The notes below the pieces were generated by a model, which made no database searches, was not told the origin of the DNA, and worked only from the letters and a program-made list of their open reading frames with translations. From positions 1 to 64,000 of the forward strand of contig JADJVM010000002.1 in assembly GCA_016710595.1 (NCBI GenBank): 64,000 nt of DNA. Reading direction: 5' to 3'. Position numbers and translations under genes: made by a program. Origin of the DNA: Niastella sp. Lineage in GTDB: Bacteria; Bacteroidota; Bacteroidia; Chitinophagales; Chitinophagaceae. Below, one piece after another: positions 36,090 to 44,519 of this stretch (position 1 is the first letter of the stretch; every line of letters starts with the position of its first letter).

Positions 36090-36178
36090 CTTTGTGAAAT
36101 GTAAACCCGATTAATTTAAATGTGCTGTTTTAAAAAAATCTTTATCTTACCCGTTTTGCAGTATTAAAAATACCCAGT

Positions 36179-36703
36179 ATGTATATAACTGACCTTTCCA
36201 TTTTAGAAAAAGAAGCTGCAGATAAAGAAGAGGAGAACCTGCAATTCCGAAATCATTTATCTGCATGGAATCATAAAGATTTGGATAAACTGGTTTTTGA
36301 ATTGAATGAAGAAGTAACCGCTGCCATTGATTGTACTTTATGTGGTGCATGTTGCCGGTCTTTGATGATAAATGTTACAGCAGCAGAAATACAGGATGTA
36401 TCCCGGAAATTAGAAATGCTTCCCGGCGATTTTAAAGCAAAATATATTGAAGAAAGCTCGCAAGGGAATTTTATCATCAATCGTATTCCCTGTCATTTTT
36501 TATCGGGTAACAAGTGTAGTATTTATACCGATAGGTTTACGGAGTGCCGTGAGTTCCCACACTTGCATAAACCCCATTTTAAAACCAGGTTATTTGGTAC
36601 ACTGATGCATTATGGCCGCTGCCCCATTATCTATAATGTAATAGAAGAATTGAAAAAAAAAGTAAACTGGTGCATTACAGAAAATAAAGCCAGGATTAAA
36701 TAA
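36179..36703 (+). CDS. YkgJ-family cysteine cluster protein
   Basis: The 174-residue protein has the Cys pattern of this family: DCTLCGACCRSLM in the first third and IPCHFLSGNKCSIYTDRFTE followed by CREFPH in the second. These cysteines probably bind a metal or an Fe-S cluster. Function is not established for most members. No membrane segment or signal is present. It stands alone between the VIT-type gene and the SDR gene. Confidence 0.85.
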   Translation: MYITDLSILEKEAADKEEENLQFRNHLSAWNHKDLDKLVFELNEEVTAAIDCTLCGACCRSLMINVTAAEIQDVSRKLEMLPGDFKAKYIEESSQGNFIINRIPCHFLSGNKCSIYTDRFTECREFPHLHKPHFKTRLFGTLMHYGRCPIIYNVIEELKKKVNWCITENKARIK

Positions 36704-36782
36704 AAAATACCCGGGACCAGGAAACTTTTTTAACAAAAAATCGTCTTTAAAACATTAACTTAGCCATTCCCAAAATTTACAA

Positions 36783-37568
36783 ATGAATCTTGATCTAAGC
36801 GGAAAAACGGCGGTGGTATGTGGGAGCACCCAGGGTTTAGGCCTTGCTGCTGCTAAGGAATTAGCTTTATTGGGTGCAAACATTGTGCTATTTGCCCGAA
36901 ATGAAGAAAAATTAATGGCTGCATTACAACAACTAGATCTTTCTAAAAATCAAAAACACAGTTACCTCGTTGCAGATTTTACCGTTCCCGGCCAGGTGAA
37001 AGATAAAATAAACAATTTTGTTTCTCAACATACAGCTCAAATTTTAATAAACAATACAGGTGGCCCTGCTGCCGGACCTGCTTTGAACGCTACGGTTGAA
37101 GAATTTACACAAGCTTTCAACAGTCACTTGATTTGTAACCACATCCTGGTGCAAGCGCTTGTTCCGGGCATGAAAGTTGATGGATATGGAAGAATTGTGA
37201 ACATCATTTCTACTTCAGTTAAACAACCCATTGCTGGCCTTGGGGTAAGCAATACCATTCGGGCTGCTGTGGCCAATTGGAGTAAAACGCTGGCAACTGA
37301 ATTAGGATCGTTTGGCATTACCGTAAATAATGTGTTGCCAGGCCTCACCCAAACGGTACGGGCTGCCTATGTGGTGCAAAAAAAAGCTGCCGAAACCGGG
37401 AAGCCGGAAGCTGAGATAATGAATGAAATGTTGTGTGATATTCCTGCAAAAAGAATTGGGCAACCCGAAGAGTTTGGTGCGGTTGTTGCATTTTTATGTT
37501 CTCCTGCAGCTTCCTATATAAATGGGATAAATTTGCCGGTAGATGGAGGGCGCCTGGGAACTTTATAA
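36783..37568 (+). CDS. SDR-family oxidoreductase without the usual Tyr
   Basis: The 261-residue protein is a short-chain dehydrogenase/reductase by its cofactor motif VVCGSTQGLGLAAAKELA, its ILINNTGGPAAGPAL segment and the end PEEFGAVVAFLCSPAASYIN. At the catalytic site the Ser is likely in IVNIISTSVKQP, but the standard YxxxK is replaced by GVSNTIRAAVANWSKTL, with no Tyr in place. A subfamily with this SNxxR pattern is known among 3-oxoacyl-reductase-like proteins, so this is not a lone mutation. Substrate and even reductase activity are uncertain. Confidence 0.82.
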   Translation: MNLDLSGKTAVVCGSTQGLGLAAAKELALLGANIVLFARNEEKLMAALQQLDLSKNQKHSYLVADFTVPGQVKDKINNFVSQHTAQILINNTGGPAAGPALNATVEEFTQAFNSHLICNHILVQALVPGMKVDGYGRIVNIISTSVKQPIAGLGVSNTIRAAVANWSKTLATELGSFGITVNNVLPGLTQTVRAAYVVQKKAAETGKPEAEIMNEMLCDIPAKRIGQPEEFGAVVAFLCSPAASYINGINLPVDGGRLGTL

Positions 37569-37683
37569 AAAAATTAAATTAATTATTCGGTTACTTTTTA
37601 AAATTAATAGAATATAAACTTGCTGAAAGATTTCTAAAAGATATTTTTCAAATTTTGAATCATTATAAAAAAAAAACAACAAC

Positions 37684-38163
37684 ATGAAACTGACAAAAGT
37701 ATTTCTGGCTTTACTGGTAGCCGGAACGGTAAGCTTTGTAAGCTGCAAACCAAAAGACGCTGATGTGAAAGCGGCAATTGATAAAGTGCTGGTAGTAAAC
37801 CCTGATTTTACAAACGCAACAGTAACCGTTACTAATGGTGTAGCTACTTTAGCAGGTGAAGTAAAAGATGATGCAACCAAAACTGCTTTAGAAGATGCGG
37901 TAAAAGCTGTAAAAGGAGTAAAATCAGTTGTAGATAATACAAGTGTACCGGCCCCGGTAGCACCTCCCGTTATTGCTGCCGATGATCCGCTAACATCTGC
38001 AGTAAAAGATGCAACAAAGGATTATCCTGGTGTTATGGCAACAGTGAACGATGGTGTAATTTCATTAACCGGTACCATTGAAAAATCGAAACTGGTTAAA
38101 TTGATGCAAGCCTTAAATGGCCTGAATCCAAAAAGTATTGATAATAAATTAACCGTAAAATAA
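37684..38163 (+). CDS. Lipoprotein with two BON domains
   Basis: The signal peptide is of lipoprotein type: LALLVAGTVSFVSCKPKD, with Cys as the lipid site. Two BON domains follow, roughly residues 27-75 (DVKAAIDKVLVVNPDFTNAT, LEDAVKAVKGVKSVVDNT) and 98-159 (LTSAVKDATKDYPGVMATVN), joined by a Pro/Ala-rich linker (PAPVAPPVIAADDP). BON domains bind phospholipid or envelope surfaces; the E. coli homologue OsmY/DolP type responds to envelope stress. It is followed 19 bp later by the SH3-domain gene, probably in one transcript ending at 38625. Confidence 0.88.
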   Translation: MKLTKVFLALLVAGTVSFVSCKPKDADVKAAIDKVLVVNPDFTNATVTVTNGVATLAGEVKDDATKTALEDAVKAVKGVKSVVDNTSVPAPVAPPVIAADDPLTSAVKDATKDYPGVMATVNDGVISLTGTIEKSKLVKLMQALNGLNPKSIDNKLTVK

Positions 38164-38182
38164 AAACTGGAGGAAATAAACA

Positions 38183-38605
38183 ATGACACTTACAGAAAAA
38201 TATAAACCATTAACTGATGCCGCTGCTGCTTCAGGTGTATCTGACCTCCTGGTGAGGGAACAAGATAACGTATTGTATATTGATGGCGTTGCTCCCAATG
38301 GAGAAGTAAAAGATCAGCTTTGGGCAAAATATGGAGAAATAGATCCAAACTTTACCGGTGGCGACCTGGTGATGGATATTAAAACTTCTATTGATGCAAA
38401 TGTTACTAAAGTAAAAGTAACCACTGAAAGCAGCAACCTGAATATTCGTAAAGGCCCCGGTACCGATCAACCAATTGTAGGTAAAGCCGCTCATGGTGAA
38501 GTAATTACTTTGGTGAGCCGTGCCAACGAACAATGGTGGCAGGTACGTACTGCAGACGGAGAAGAAGGATATGCTTATGCGCAATACCTTACTCCGGAAG
38601 CTTAA
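38183..38605 (+). CDS. SH3b-domain protein with BON-like N-terminus
   Basis: The 140-residue protein starts MTLTEKYKPLTDAAAASGVS without any signal peptide. Residues about 1-70 look like a BON-type fold. Residues about 75-138 are a bacterial SH3 domain (NLNIRKGPGTDQPIVGKAAH, WWQVRTADGEEGYAYAQYL). SH3b domains normally bind cell-wall peptides outside the cytoplasm, so the lack of an export signal is unexpected. The gap of 19 bp to the BON lipoprotein gene indicates an operon. The two proteins may act together. Confidence 0.82.
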   Translation: MTLTEKYKPLTDAAAASGVSDLLVREQDNVLYIDGVAPNGEVKDQLWAKYGEIDPNFTGGDLVMDIKTSIDANVTKVKVTTESSNLNIRKGPGTDQPIVGKAAHGEVITLVSRANEQWWQVRTADGEEGYAYAQYLTPEA

Positions 38606-38624
38606 TATTTTTTAAGAGATTTTC

Positions 38625-38650
38625 AACCGCCTTATCACAAGGCGGTTTTT
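38625..38650. terminator. Terminator after the BON/SH3 operon
   Basis: AACCGCCTT and AAGGCGGTT pair around ATCAC and run into Ts. It touches the stop of the convergent formyltransferase gene. Confidence 0.85.
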
Positions 38651-39420
38651 TATTTTACTTTCTTAAAAATGCGATTGTAACAATAACTCCATATTGTAGG
38701 ATGATACCACAATGCTGATTGAGTTTTAGATTCTTTAATCTGAATTTCATTTTTAAAATAATCTTCAACTGCTTTTTTTAATAAAGGAAGGCCGGCCGCC
38801 AATTGCAACATAGGGTAAGTAATAAAATTATCTTGTGCAGTAGGTAATACGTTTTCCTGGTAAATTATATTGCCGGTATCTATTCCTTCGTCAATATAAT
38901 GAACGGTTACACCACTATTTTCAATATCCCGGTTTACCAATGCCCAATACATACCATGTACACCACGGTATTTTGGGGTAATGCCTGCGTGGGTATTTAT
39001 CATTTTACAATCCGCTGCCTGAATCACTTTTTTGCTGATAATGCGGGTGCCATTTACAATCACGAGATCGGGGTTTATTTTTTTTATCAGCGATATGGTC
39101 TCTGCATGGTTTACAGAATGTACAGCATGTACGTCTGCTGCCGGAATGGGGGAATCATCCATGCCATTTTCTTTTAAAATTTCGGCTACCCGCTTTTGTG
39201 AAAATAAAGACATTGGTTTGGCTATGCAAACCTGGAAAGCCATTTGCCCTATTACTTTACCCCATCCCAATCTCCTGATGCGCCTTTGCAAAAATTTTTT
39301 TGTATTTTCTTTTTCTTCCAGGATCACATCAATACCAGTAAAATATTTTTGTAAATAATGAAATACAATATTTGTGGCCTGGTGTTTACCGGCTAACAAT
39401 AAAATTTTTTTATTTTCCAT
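38650..39420 (-). CDS. Formyltransferase-family protein
   Basis: The 256-residue protein has the formyl-transfer core: PDLVIVNGTRIISKKVIQAA, then MINTHAGITPKYRGVHGMYW with the His/Asp-type active region, and GVTVHYIDEGIDTGNIIYQE. The N-terminus (NKKILLLAGKHQATNIVFHY) binds folate or substrate in related enzymes. It is too short for methionyl-tRNA formyltransferase, which has an extra C-terminal domain. It more probably formylates a sugar amine or other small molecule. Its start overlaps the end of the deacetylase gene by 11 bases. Confidence 0.82.
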   Translation of the reverse strand: MENKKILLLAGKHQATNIVFHYLQKYFTGIDVILEEKENTKKFLQRRIRRLGWGKVIGQMAFQVCIAKPMSLFSQKRVAEILKENGMDDSPIPAADVHAVHSVNHAETISLIKKINPDLVIVNGTRIISKKVIQAADCKMINTHAGITPKYRGVHGMYWALVNRDIENSGVTVHYIDEGIDTGNIIYQENVLPTAQDNFITYPMLQLAAGLPLLKKAVEDYFKNEIQIKESKTQSALWYHPTIWSYCYNRIFKKVK

Positions 39421-40393
39421 CCCTTAACTTTTTAGCTAAACCCGTCATGGTGATACTTTCAAACTGAAATTCTTTATTTAATCTGTCATAATGATTTAAA
39501 ATTTTTTCGAGAAAATTAAAATTCTCCTCTTGCTCTGTACCAAAATTATGCGGGTGCCACCATAGGTGATAGGTCTTATTATTTTTGGCAGCATAACTCA
39601 TCCCTTTTAATATTCTTTGTAACCGGATATTTTCGAATGACTTTAAAGAGGGGATATAAGGCCTCAAAAAACGACTGGAAGGGATATTGACAGGAAATTC
39701 AGCCGCCATAAAATCATCTGAATAAACATTGTGTCCCGAAATATTGATATAAGCATCTGCCAGCCGAAACATCCTTCTGAAAAGATTTTCTTCTTCTGCA
39801 TTTTTGGCTTTATAGATCCAGGAATGTTCGTTTCCCCGGTAACTGGAAATGCCTAATCCGGCACAAACTTCAAGGTATTGTTTATTAAACTGGTTGCGTG
39901 GAAAAATAAGAGATTCCAGCTTGATGCCGAATTTTCCTGCAACGGTAATAGCCTCCTGCAAGTCAGCTTTAAAGGCCGCTGGTGTTTGCCCGGGTTCCAG
40001 GCAGTAATAATGAGAGTATGTATGCGTACTTATTTCATGGTCGGGACATTGCTGTATTAATTTTATTAGTTGCGGGGCAAAATGATAAGGATCTATTGTT
40101 GCAACATCTTCCACCTGGTTAATATGGCCCAGGTAAGGGCTTAGATTTTTATCGGTATAATCGGGTAAAACATCCGGAATATGCTGGTTGAACTGGTCTT
40201 TATTTTCTAAAAATAAAAAACCAACAGTAGAAAATGTAGCTTTTACCTGGTGATTTTCGAATGTTTTTAGTAAACCGGGTATTACAGTATGAACGCCGAG
40301 GATATTTTTACCGTAATTATCTTTATTTTTTTTATCTCTTACACCCCACATCAATTCAAAGTCGAGAGAGATTACAAATTTTCCGTTCGCCAT
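39410..40393 (-). CDS. NodB-type polysaccharide deacetylase
   Basis: The 327-residue protein has motif 1 in the variant form FVISLDFELMWGVRDK, motif 2 in HEISTHTYSHYYC (two His that bind metal) and a late YHLWWHPHNFG with further His. It lacks a signal peptide, so it acts in the cytoplasm, on a lipid-linked or soluble N-acyl sugar. The downstream formyltransferase overlaps it by 11 bases. An ArnA/ArnD-like logic (formylate, then deformylate) is a possible reading. A -7 element TATATTTG lies at 40446-40453. Confidence 0.85.
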   Translation of the reverse strand: MANGKFVISLDFELMWGVRDKKNKDNYGKNILGVHTVIPGLLKTFENHQVKATFSTVGFLFLENKDQFNQHIPDVLPDYTDKNLSPYLGHINQVEDVATIDPYHFAPQLIKLIQQCPDHEISTHTYSHYYCLEPGQTPAAFKADLQEAITVAGKFGIKLESLIFPRNQFNKQYLEVCAGLGISSYRGNEHSWIYKAKNAEEENLFRRMFRLADAYINISGHNVYSDDFMAAEFPVNIPSSRFLRPYIPSLKSFENIRLQRILKGMSYAAKNNKTYHLWWHPHNFGTEQEENFNFLEKILNHYDRLNKEFQFESITMTGLAKKLRDGK

Positions 40394-40445
40394 TTATTTT
40401 TTTTAAGCATTTGCGTTTCACAAAATGAATCAGCGCAATGAAAAG

Positions 40446-40500
40446 CAAATATAGCGCAGTTAAATATATTAGATAATAAGCCGGTTCTTTAATAATTTTG
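40446..40500. promoter_or_regulatory. Divergent -7 elements between deacetylase and phosphodiesterase genes
   Basis: TATATTTG on the minus strand (40446-40453) faces the deacetylase gene. TAATTTTG on the plus strand (40493-40500) faces the gene at 40532. Both match TAnnTTTG. Confidence 0.4.
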
Positions 40501-40531
40501 AATATACACGGTAGGTTTTAATATTCATTTT

Positions 40532-41794
40532 ATGAAAAAAATTGTTACGGCATCCCTGCTTACTTTCTTTTATTTGTTTTTTTCCTTTGTAGCAACCGGC
40601 CAAAAAATAGAAAACGTAAATATTACGCCAAACCGGGTAAACTCTCCCTTACAACAACAAAAGCCTTACCTGTTCATTATTTCAATAGATGCTTTTCGCT
40701 ATGATTATCTCGATAAATATGCGGCTCCATTCTTACAAAAAATGGCATCGGCTGGGGTAAGGGCAAAAAGTATGTATCCTTCTTTCCCATCAAAAACTTT
40801 TCCAAACCATTATACCCTGGTTACGGGTTTATTGCCTGCCCATCATGGTTTGGTGGGTAATAAAATGCTAAACCGCATTACCGATGCCAGGTATAAAATG
40901 AGCGATTATGAGCAGGTGCATGATGCTTCCTGGTATGGTGGAACGCCTATTTGGGTCTTAGCAGAACAACAGCGGATGCTTACCGCCAATTATTTTTGGC
41001 CCCTTACCGATGTGAAAATCCAGGGAATTTTGCCCTCTTATTATTTTCATTATACGGAGGCAAATACTTTTCAAAAACGGCTGGATGATATTGTTGATTG
41101 GATGAGATTACCCGATTCTACCCGCCCGCATTTAATAATGCTTTATTTTCCACAAGTAGATCATGCCGGCCATCGGTTTGGCCCGGATGCCCCGGAAACA
41201 GGAGCAGCAGTTACCCAGGTAGATAGTTTTTTACATGTAATGTATGATGCAATTGCAGCTACAGGATTGCCCGTAAATTTTATGCTTATGTCAGATCATG
41301 GAATGAAAGCGGTTGATGTAGCGCATCCTCTCCAAGCACCCGAAATAGATGGTTCTGTAGGCGATATGGTGGTAGATGGATCTACGGTAAACTATTATAT
41401 AAAAGATGATACAAAAATAGATTCTATCTATACTTCGTTTCTCATGCAAAACAACAATGGGTATAAAATCTATACTAAAATGAATATTCCTTTAAAATAT
41501 CATTATGGGCAAGTGGATGATTGGTATAGCAGGTTAGGGGATATTATTTTGTTAGCTAAAACACCATATTTTTTTGGAAAAAAATTAAGTACAGGAGAGC
41601 ACGGATTTGATCCTTATGAAGAGCCGGATATGCGTGCTACCTTTATTGCCTGGGGGCCAGCCATACGGTCAGGTAAAAAAATAAATGCATTTAAAAATAT
41701 TGAAGTATATCCTTTGGCTGCTAAACTACTGGGGTTACAAACCCATGCACCAATAGACGGTAAAGGGATATTGATAAAAAAAGTACTCCGATAA
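40532..41794 (+). CDS. Exported nucleotide pyrophosphatase/phosphodiesterase family protein
   Basis: The 420-residue protein has a signal peptide (ASLLTFFYLFFSFVATGQ). It belongs to the alkaline-phosphatase superfamily: FIISIDAFRYDYL has the first metal Asp (D53), SFPSKTFPNHYTLVTG has the Thr nucleophile (T89), and further metal ligands are in FPQVDHAGHRFGPD, LMSDHGMKAVD and TGEHGFDP. NPP enzymes hydrolyse nucleotide or lipid phosphodiesters, with two zinc ions, in the periplasm. A bidirectional hairpin follows the gene. Confidence 0.9.
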   Translation: MKKIVTASLLTFFYLFFSFVATGQKIENVNITPNRVNSPLQQQKPYLFIISIDAFRYDYLDKYAAPFLQKMASAGVRAKSMYPSFPSKTFPNHYTLVTGLLPAHHGLVGNKMLNRITDARYKMSDYEQVHDASWYGGTPIWVLAEQQRMLTANYFWPLTDVKIQGILPSYYFHYTEANTFQKRLDDIVDWMRLPDSTRPHLIMLYFPQVDHAGHRFGPDAPETGAAVTQVDSFLHVMYDAIAATGLPVNFMLMSDHGMKAVDVAHPLQAPEIDGSVGDMVVDGSTVNYYIKDDTKIDSIYTSFLMQNNNGYKIYTKMNIPLKYHYGQVDDWYSRLGDIILLAKTPYFFGKKLSTGEHGFDPYEEPDMRATFIAWGPAIRSGKKINAFKNIEVYPLAAKLLGLQTHAPIDGKGILIKKVLR

Positions 41795-41819
41795 AAGACA
41801 ATGTATTCATTAAAAAAAT

Positions 41820-41843
41820 AAAGCCCGTATTATAACGGGCTTT
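41820..41843. terminator. Bidirectional terminator
   Basis: AAAGCCCGT and ACGGGCTTT pair around ATTATA between the convergent NPP-type gene and ahcY. Confidence 0.85.
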
Positions 41844-41867
41844 ATTTATATTTTTCACAAGAAAATA

Positions 41868-43196
41868 TTAGTACCTGTACATATCGCTTTTATAAGGGCC
41901 TTCGGCAGGAATTCCCAAATAAGCAGATTGAGTAGATGTTAACTCTTCTAATACCACACCAATTTTTGCAAGGTGTAAACGGGCTACTTTTTCATCTAAA
42001 TGTTTAGGTAGTACGTACACTTCATTTTTATAGTTACTGGTATTGGTCCATAATTCAATTTGAGCAAGTGTTTGGTTAGTAAATGAATTGCTCATTACAA
42101 AAGATGGGTGGCCTGTTGCACATCCCAGGTTTACTAATCGGCCTTCGGCCAAAATGATGATATCTTTTCCATCAACATTATAAAGATCTACCTGAGGTTT
42201 AATGGTATCTTTTGTATTGCCGTAGTTTTTGTTTAACCAGGCCATATCAATTTCAATATCAAAGTGGCCAATATTACAAACGATAGCTTTATCTTTCATT
42301 ACTTTAAAGTGTTCGCCGGTAATTAAATCCCTGCAACCACTTGCTGTAACAATGATGTCTGCTTCTTTTACTGCATCAATCATTTTTTTCACTTCAAAAC
42401 CATCCATTGCAGCTTGCAAAGCACAAATAGGATCTATTTCGGTAACGATTACCCGGCAACCTGCACCTTGTAAAGAAGCTGCGGAACCTTTGCCCACATC
42501 GCCATAGCCACCAACTACTGCAACTTTTCCGGCAAGCATTACATCAGTAGCACGACGAATGGCATCTACCAATGATTCCTTACAACCATATTTGTTATCG
42601 AATTTAGATTTGGTAACTGAATCATTTACATTGATCGCCGGAATGGGTAATGTACCATTTGCCATTCTTTCGTATAAACGATGTACCCCGGTTGTGGTTT
42701 CTTCACTAAGGCCTTTAATGCCTGAAATCAATTCAGGGTATTTATCAAAAACGATGTTGGTTAAATCACCACCATCATCCAAAATCATATTTAAAGGTTT
42801 GTCGGCACTACCAAAAAACAAAGTTTGTTCAATACACCAATCAGCTTCTTGCTGAGATTGTCCTTTCCAGGCATATACACCAATTCCGGCAGCAGCAATG
42901 GCAGCAGCAGCCTGGTCTTGTGTAGAAAATATATTACAAGAACTCCATTTTACTTCGGCACCCAGGGCTACCAGGGTTTCAATTAATACCGCAGTTTGAA
43001 TGGTCATATGCAGGCAACCTGCAATACGGGCGCCTTTAAGAGGTTGACTAGAGCCGTATTCAGCACGCAGGCTCATTAAGCCGGGCATTTCAGCTTCGGC
43101 TAATTTAATTTCTTTACGGCCCCATTCTGCAAGGCTCATATCTTTTACTTTGTAAGCCAGTTTAAAATCAATGGCGTTGTTAGTTGCTGTTGACAT
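41868..43196 (-). CDS. ahcY: Adenosylhomocysteinase
   Basis: AhcY splits S-adenosylhomocysteine to adenosine and homocysteine, keeping SAM-dependent methylation running. The start at 43196 (MSTATNNAIDFKLAYKVKDM) gives 442 residues, the normal length; the frame extends 10 codons further without support. Signatures include SSCNIFSTQDQAAAAIA, the NAD-binding AVVGGYGDVGKGSAAS, and the C-terminal LDEKVARLHLAKIG with GPYKSDMYRY. It is divergent from the Lrp-type regulator, with a TAGAATAAAATTCTA palindrome just upstream of its -7 element. Confidence 0.97.
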   Translation of the reverse strand: MSTATNNAIDFKLAYKVKDMSLAEWGRKEIKLAEAEMPGLMSLRAEYGSSQPLKGARIAGCLHMTIQTAVLIETLVALGAEVKWSSCNIFSTQDQAAAAIAAAGIGVYAWKGQSQQEADWCIEQTLFFGSADKPLNMILDDGGDLTNIVFDKYPELISGIKGLSEETTTGVHRLYERMANGTLPIPAINVNDSVTKSKFDNKYGCKESLVDAIRRATDVMLAGKVAVVGGYGDVGKGSAASLQGAGCRVIVTEIDPICALQAAMDGFEVKKMIDAVKEADIIVTASGCRDLITGEHFKVMKDKAIVCNIGHFDIEIDMAWLNKNYGNTKDTIKPQVDLYNVDGKDIIILAEGRLVNLGCATGHPSFVMSNSFTNQTLAQIELWTNTSNYKNEVYVLPKHLDEKVARLHLAKIGVVLEELTSTQSAYLGIPAEGPYKSDMYRY

Positions 43197-43223
43197 AATT
43201 TTATTTTTAATCTTTTTAGGCAA

Positions 43224-43231
43224 CAAAGATA
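43224..43231 (-). promoter_or_regulatory. -7 promoter element of ahcY
   Basis: On the minus strand it reads TATCTTTG, 27 bases before the ATG at 43196. The palindrome at 43239-43253 lies directly upstream, between the -7 and -33 positions. Confidence 0.55.
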
Positions 43232-43238
43232 AATTATA

Positions 43239-43253
43239 TAGAATAAAATTCTA
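43239..43253. promoter_or_regulatory. Palindromic operator candidate, ahcY side
   Basis: TAGAATAAAATTCTA has perfect 6-bp arms (TAGAAT/ATTCTA) around a 3-base centre. The same arms occur at 43301-43315. A binding site for the adjacent Lrp-type protein is likely. Confidence 0.6.
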
Positions 43254-43292
43254 AGTTATTTATAATATTCAGGATAAAAGTGTATAATTATA

Positions 43293-43300
43293 TATATTTG
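43293..43300 (+). promoter_or_regulatory. -7 promoter element of the Lrp-type gene
   Basis: TATATTTG fits TAnnTTTG, 19 bases before the ATG at 43320; the second palindrome begins at the next base and would cover the transcription start. Confidence 0.5.
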
Positions 43301-43315
43301 TAGAATAATATTCTA
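43301..43315. promoter_or_regulatory. Palindromic operator candidate, regulator side
   Basis: TAGAATAATATTCTA repeats the arms of the site at 43239-43253, with centres 62 bp apart, about six helical turns. It ends 4 bases before the regulator start codon, a position suited to autorepression. Confidence 0.6.
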
Positions 43316-43319
43316 TTCT

Positions 43320-43820
43320 ATGGCTAAAATATCCAATCAAAAAGAACAAATACAAAGTGATGTAGTATTAGATGCCAGCGATTTGGCAATATTAAAATTG
43401 TTGCAACAAAATGCCCGCATCACGGTAAAAGAAATATCAGAAAAAATTCACCTGAGTACCACACCGGTTCATGAACGCATAAAAAGGTTAGAGCAAAATG
43501 GGGTGATAAAACAATATGTTACATTACTGGATTATCAAAAAGTGAAAAAAGGATTGATGGTTATTTGTTATGTTTCTTTAAAAGAACATAGTAAAAATGC
43601 CGGGAGCAAATTTATTAAAGCGATTCATGAACTCAATGAAGTGATAGGCTGCTATAATATTAGCGGTCAATTTGATTTTATGCTAAAAGTAGTTTGCGAA
43701 GACATGAATGCCTATTATGATTTCCATGTGAATAAATTGAGCCAAATGGAAAACATGGGAAACCTGCAAAGTGTGTTTGTAATGGGGATCCTTAAGGAAA
43801 CACAACAATTAGTGTATTGA
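43320..43820 (+). CDS. Lrp/AsnC-family transcriptional regulator
   Basis: The 166-residue protein has a winged helix at residues about 20-70 (LAILKLLQQNARITVKEISE, LSTTPVHERIKRLEQNGVIK) and a C-terminal RAM ligand-binding domain (GLMVICYVSLKEHSKNAGSK, GCYNISGQFDFMLKVVCEDM). Lrp proteins bind amino acids and assemble as octamers that wrap DNA. It is divergent from ahcY, and the two TAGAAT-N3-ATTCTA sites in the 123-bp gap suggest that it controls both. A role linked to methionine or SAM metabolism is inferred from that neighbour. Confidence 0.92.
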   Translation: MAKISNQKEQIQSDVVLDASDLAILKLLQQNARITVKEISEKIHLSTTPVHERIKRLEQNGVIKQYVTLLDYQKVKKGLMVICYVSLKEHSKNAGSKFIKAIHELNEVIGCYNISGQFDFMLKVVCEDMNAYYDFHVNKLSQMENMGNLQSVFVMGILKETQQLVY

Positions 43821-43825
43821 TATCT

Positions 43826-44455
43826 TTAATGATTTAATGTATGAACGATCTTATCTAATGCTTTATTCAAGTTCACTATGGATTCTTTTAATTTCCATTT
43901 TTCTTTTTTTCTTTCTCCCACATAATTACTGATGGCCCGTAATTGTAAAAATGAAACTTTTTGCTGCAGGCAGCAATAGTGAAAGGCAGCTCCTTCCATG
44001 CTTTCAATATCTACATTATATTTTGAATGCAGTATGTCGTTATATGCTTTTTCCTCATGGATGGTATTGATGGTAATGGCTTTTACTTTTGGTAAATCTA
44101 CGGTATGTATCATGGGCGTGTTATTGTCGAGCCAGCCTTCCCGGTAAGGATATATGTTGGCATCGGCCAGCTTCATATCATATACATCTTTATAACCATC
44201 GGCCTCCATGGCGCCGGTATCTGCAAAGCGATCGGTACTCACTAAGGTTACTTGTGATAAAGGAAACTCATCAGTAAAAGCGCCTGCTATTCCTGCTTGT
44301 ATAATAAAGTCATAATGCTGCTGAGATAATTTCTGGTGTAATGAAAAAATAGTGGCAGGAACGGTAACACCTGTAATGAGGACCTCCGTTCCGGGATGAT
44401 GCTGAACAAATGGGGAAATCTCTTGGGCTGTTGCAGAAATAATTAAAACGTGCAT
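43826..44455 (-). CDS. mqnB: Futalosine hydrolase
   Basis: MqnB splits futalosine into dehypoxanthine futalosine and hypoxanthine in menaquinone synthesis. The 209-residue protein has the nucleoside-phosphorylase-like fold: MHVLIISATAQEISPF, FIIQAGIAGAFTDEFPLSQV, and VDIESMEGAAFHYCCLQQ with the catalytic Glu region. LRAISNYVGERKKEKWKL fits this family better than MTA/SAH nucleosidase. mqnA lies 32 kb away in the window. It converges with the Lrp-type gene, 5 bp apart. Confidence 0.9.
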   Translation of the reverse strand: MHVLIISATAQEISPFVQHHPGTEVLITGVTVPATIFSLHQKLSQQHYDFIIQAGIAGAFTDEFPLSQVTLVSTDRFADTGAMEADGYKDVYDMKLADANIYPYREGWLDNNTPMIHTVDLPKVKAITINTIHEEKAYNDILHSKYNVDIESMEGAAFHYCCLQQKVSFLQLRAISNYVGERKKEKWKLKESIVNLNKALDKIVHTLNH

Positions 44456-44519
44456 GTTACGAATTTCGTTAAACTATTTTATATAATAAAATTGTTCCTG
44501 TTAACTTTGCCTTTTATTT

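Noticed and set aside
43197..43319. SAH riboswitch upstream of ahcY
   Set aside because: The gap is AT-rich, short and divergent, with no GC-rich pseudoknot elements; palindromes and -7 elements explain it better.
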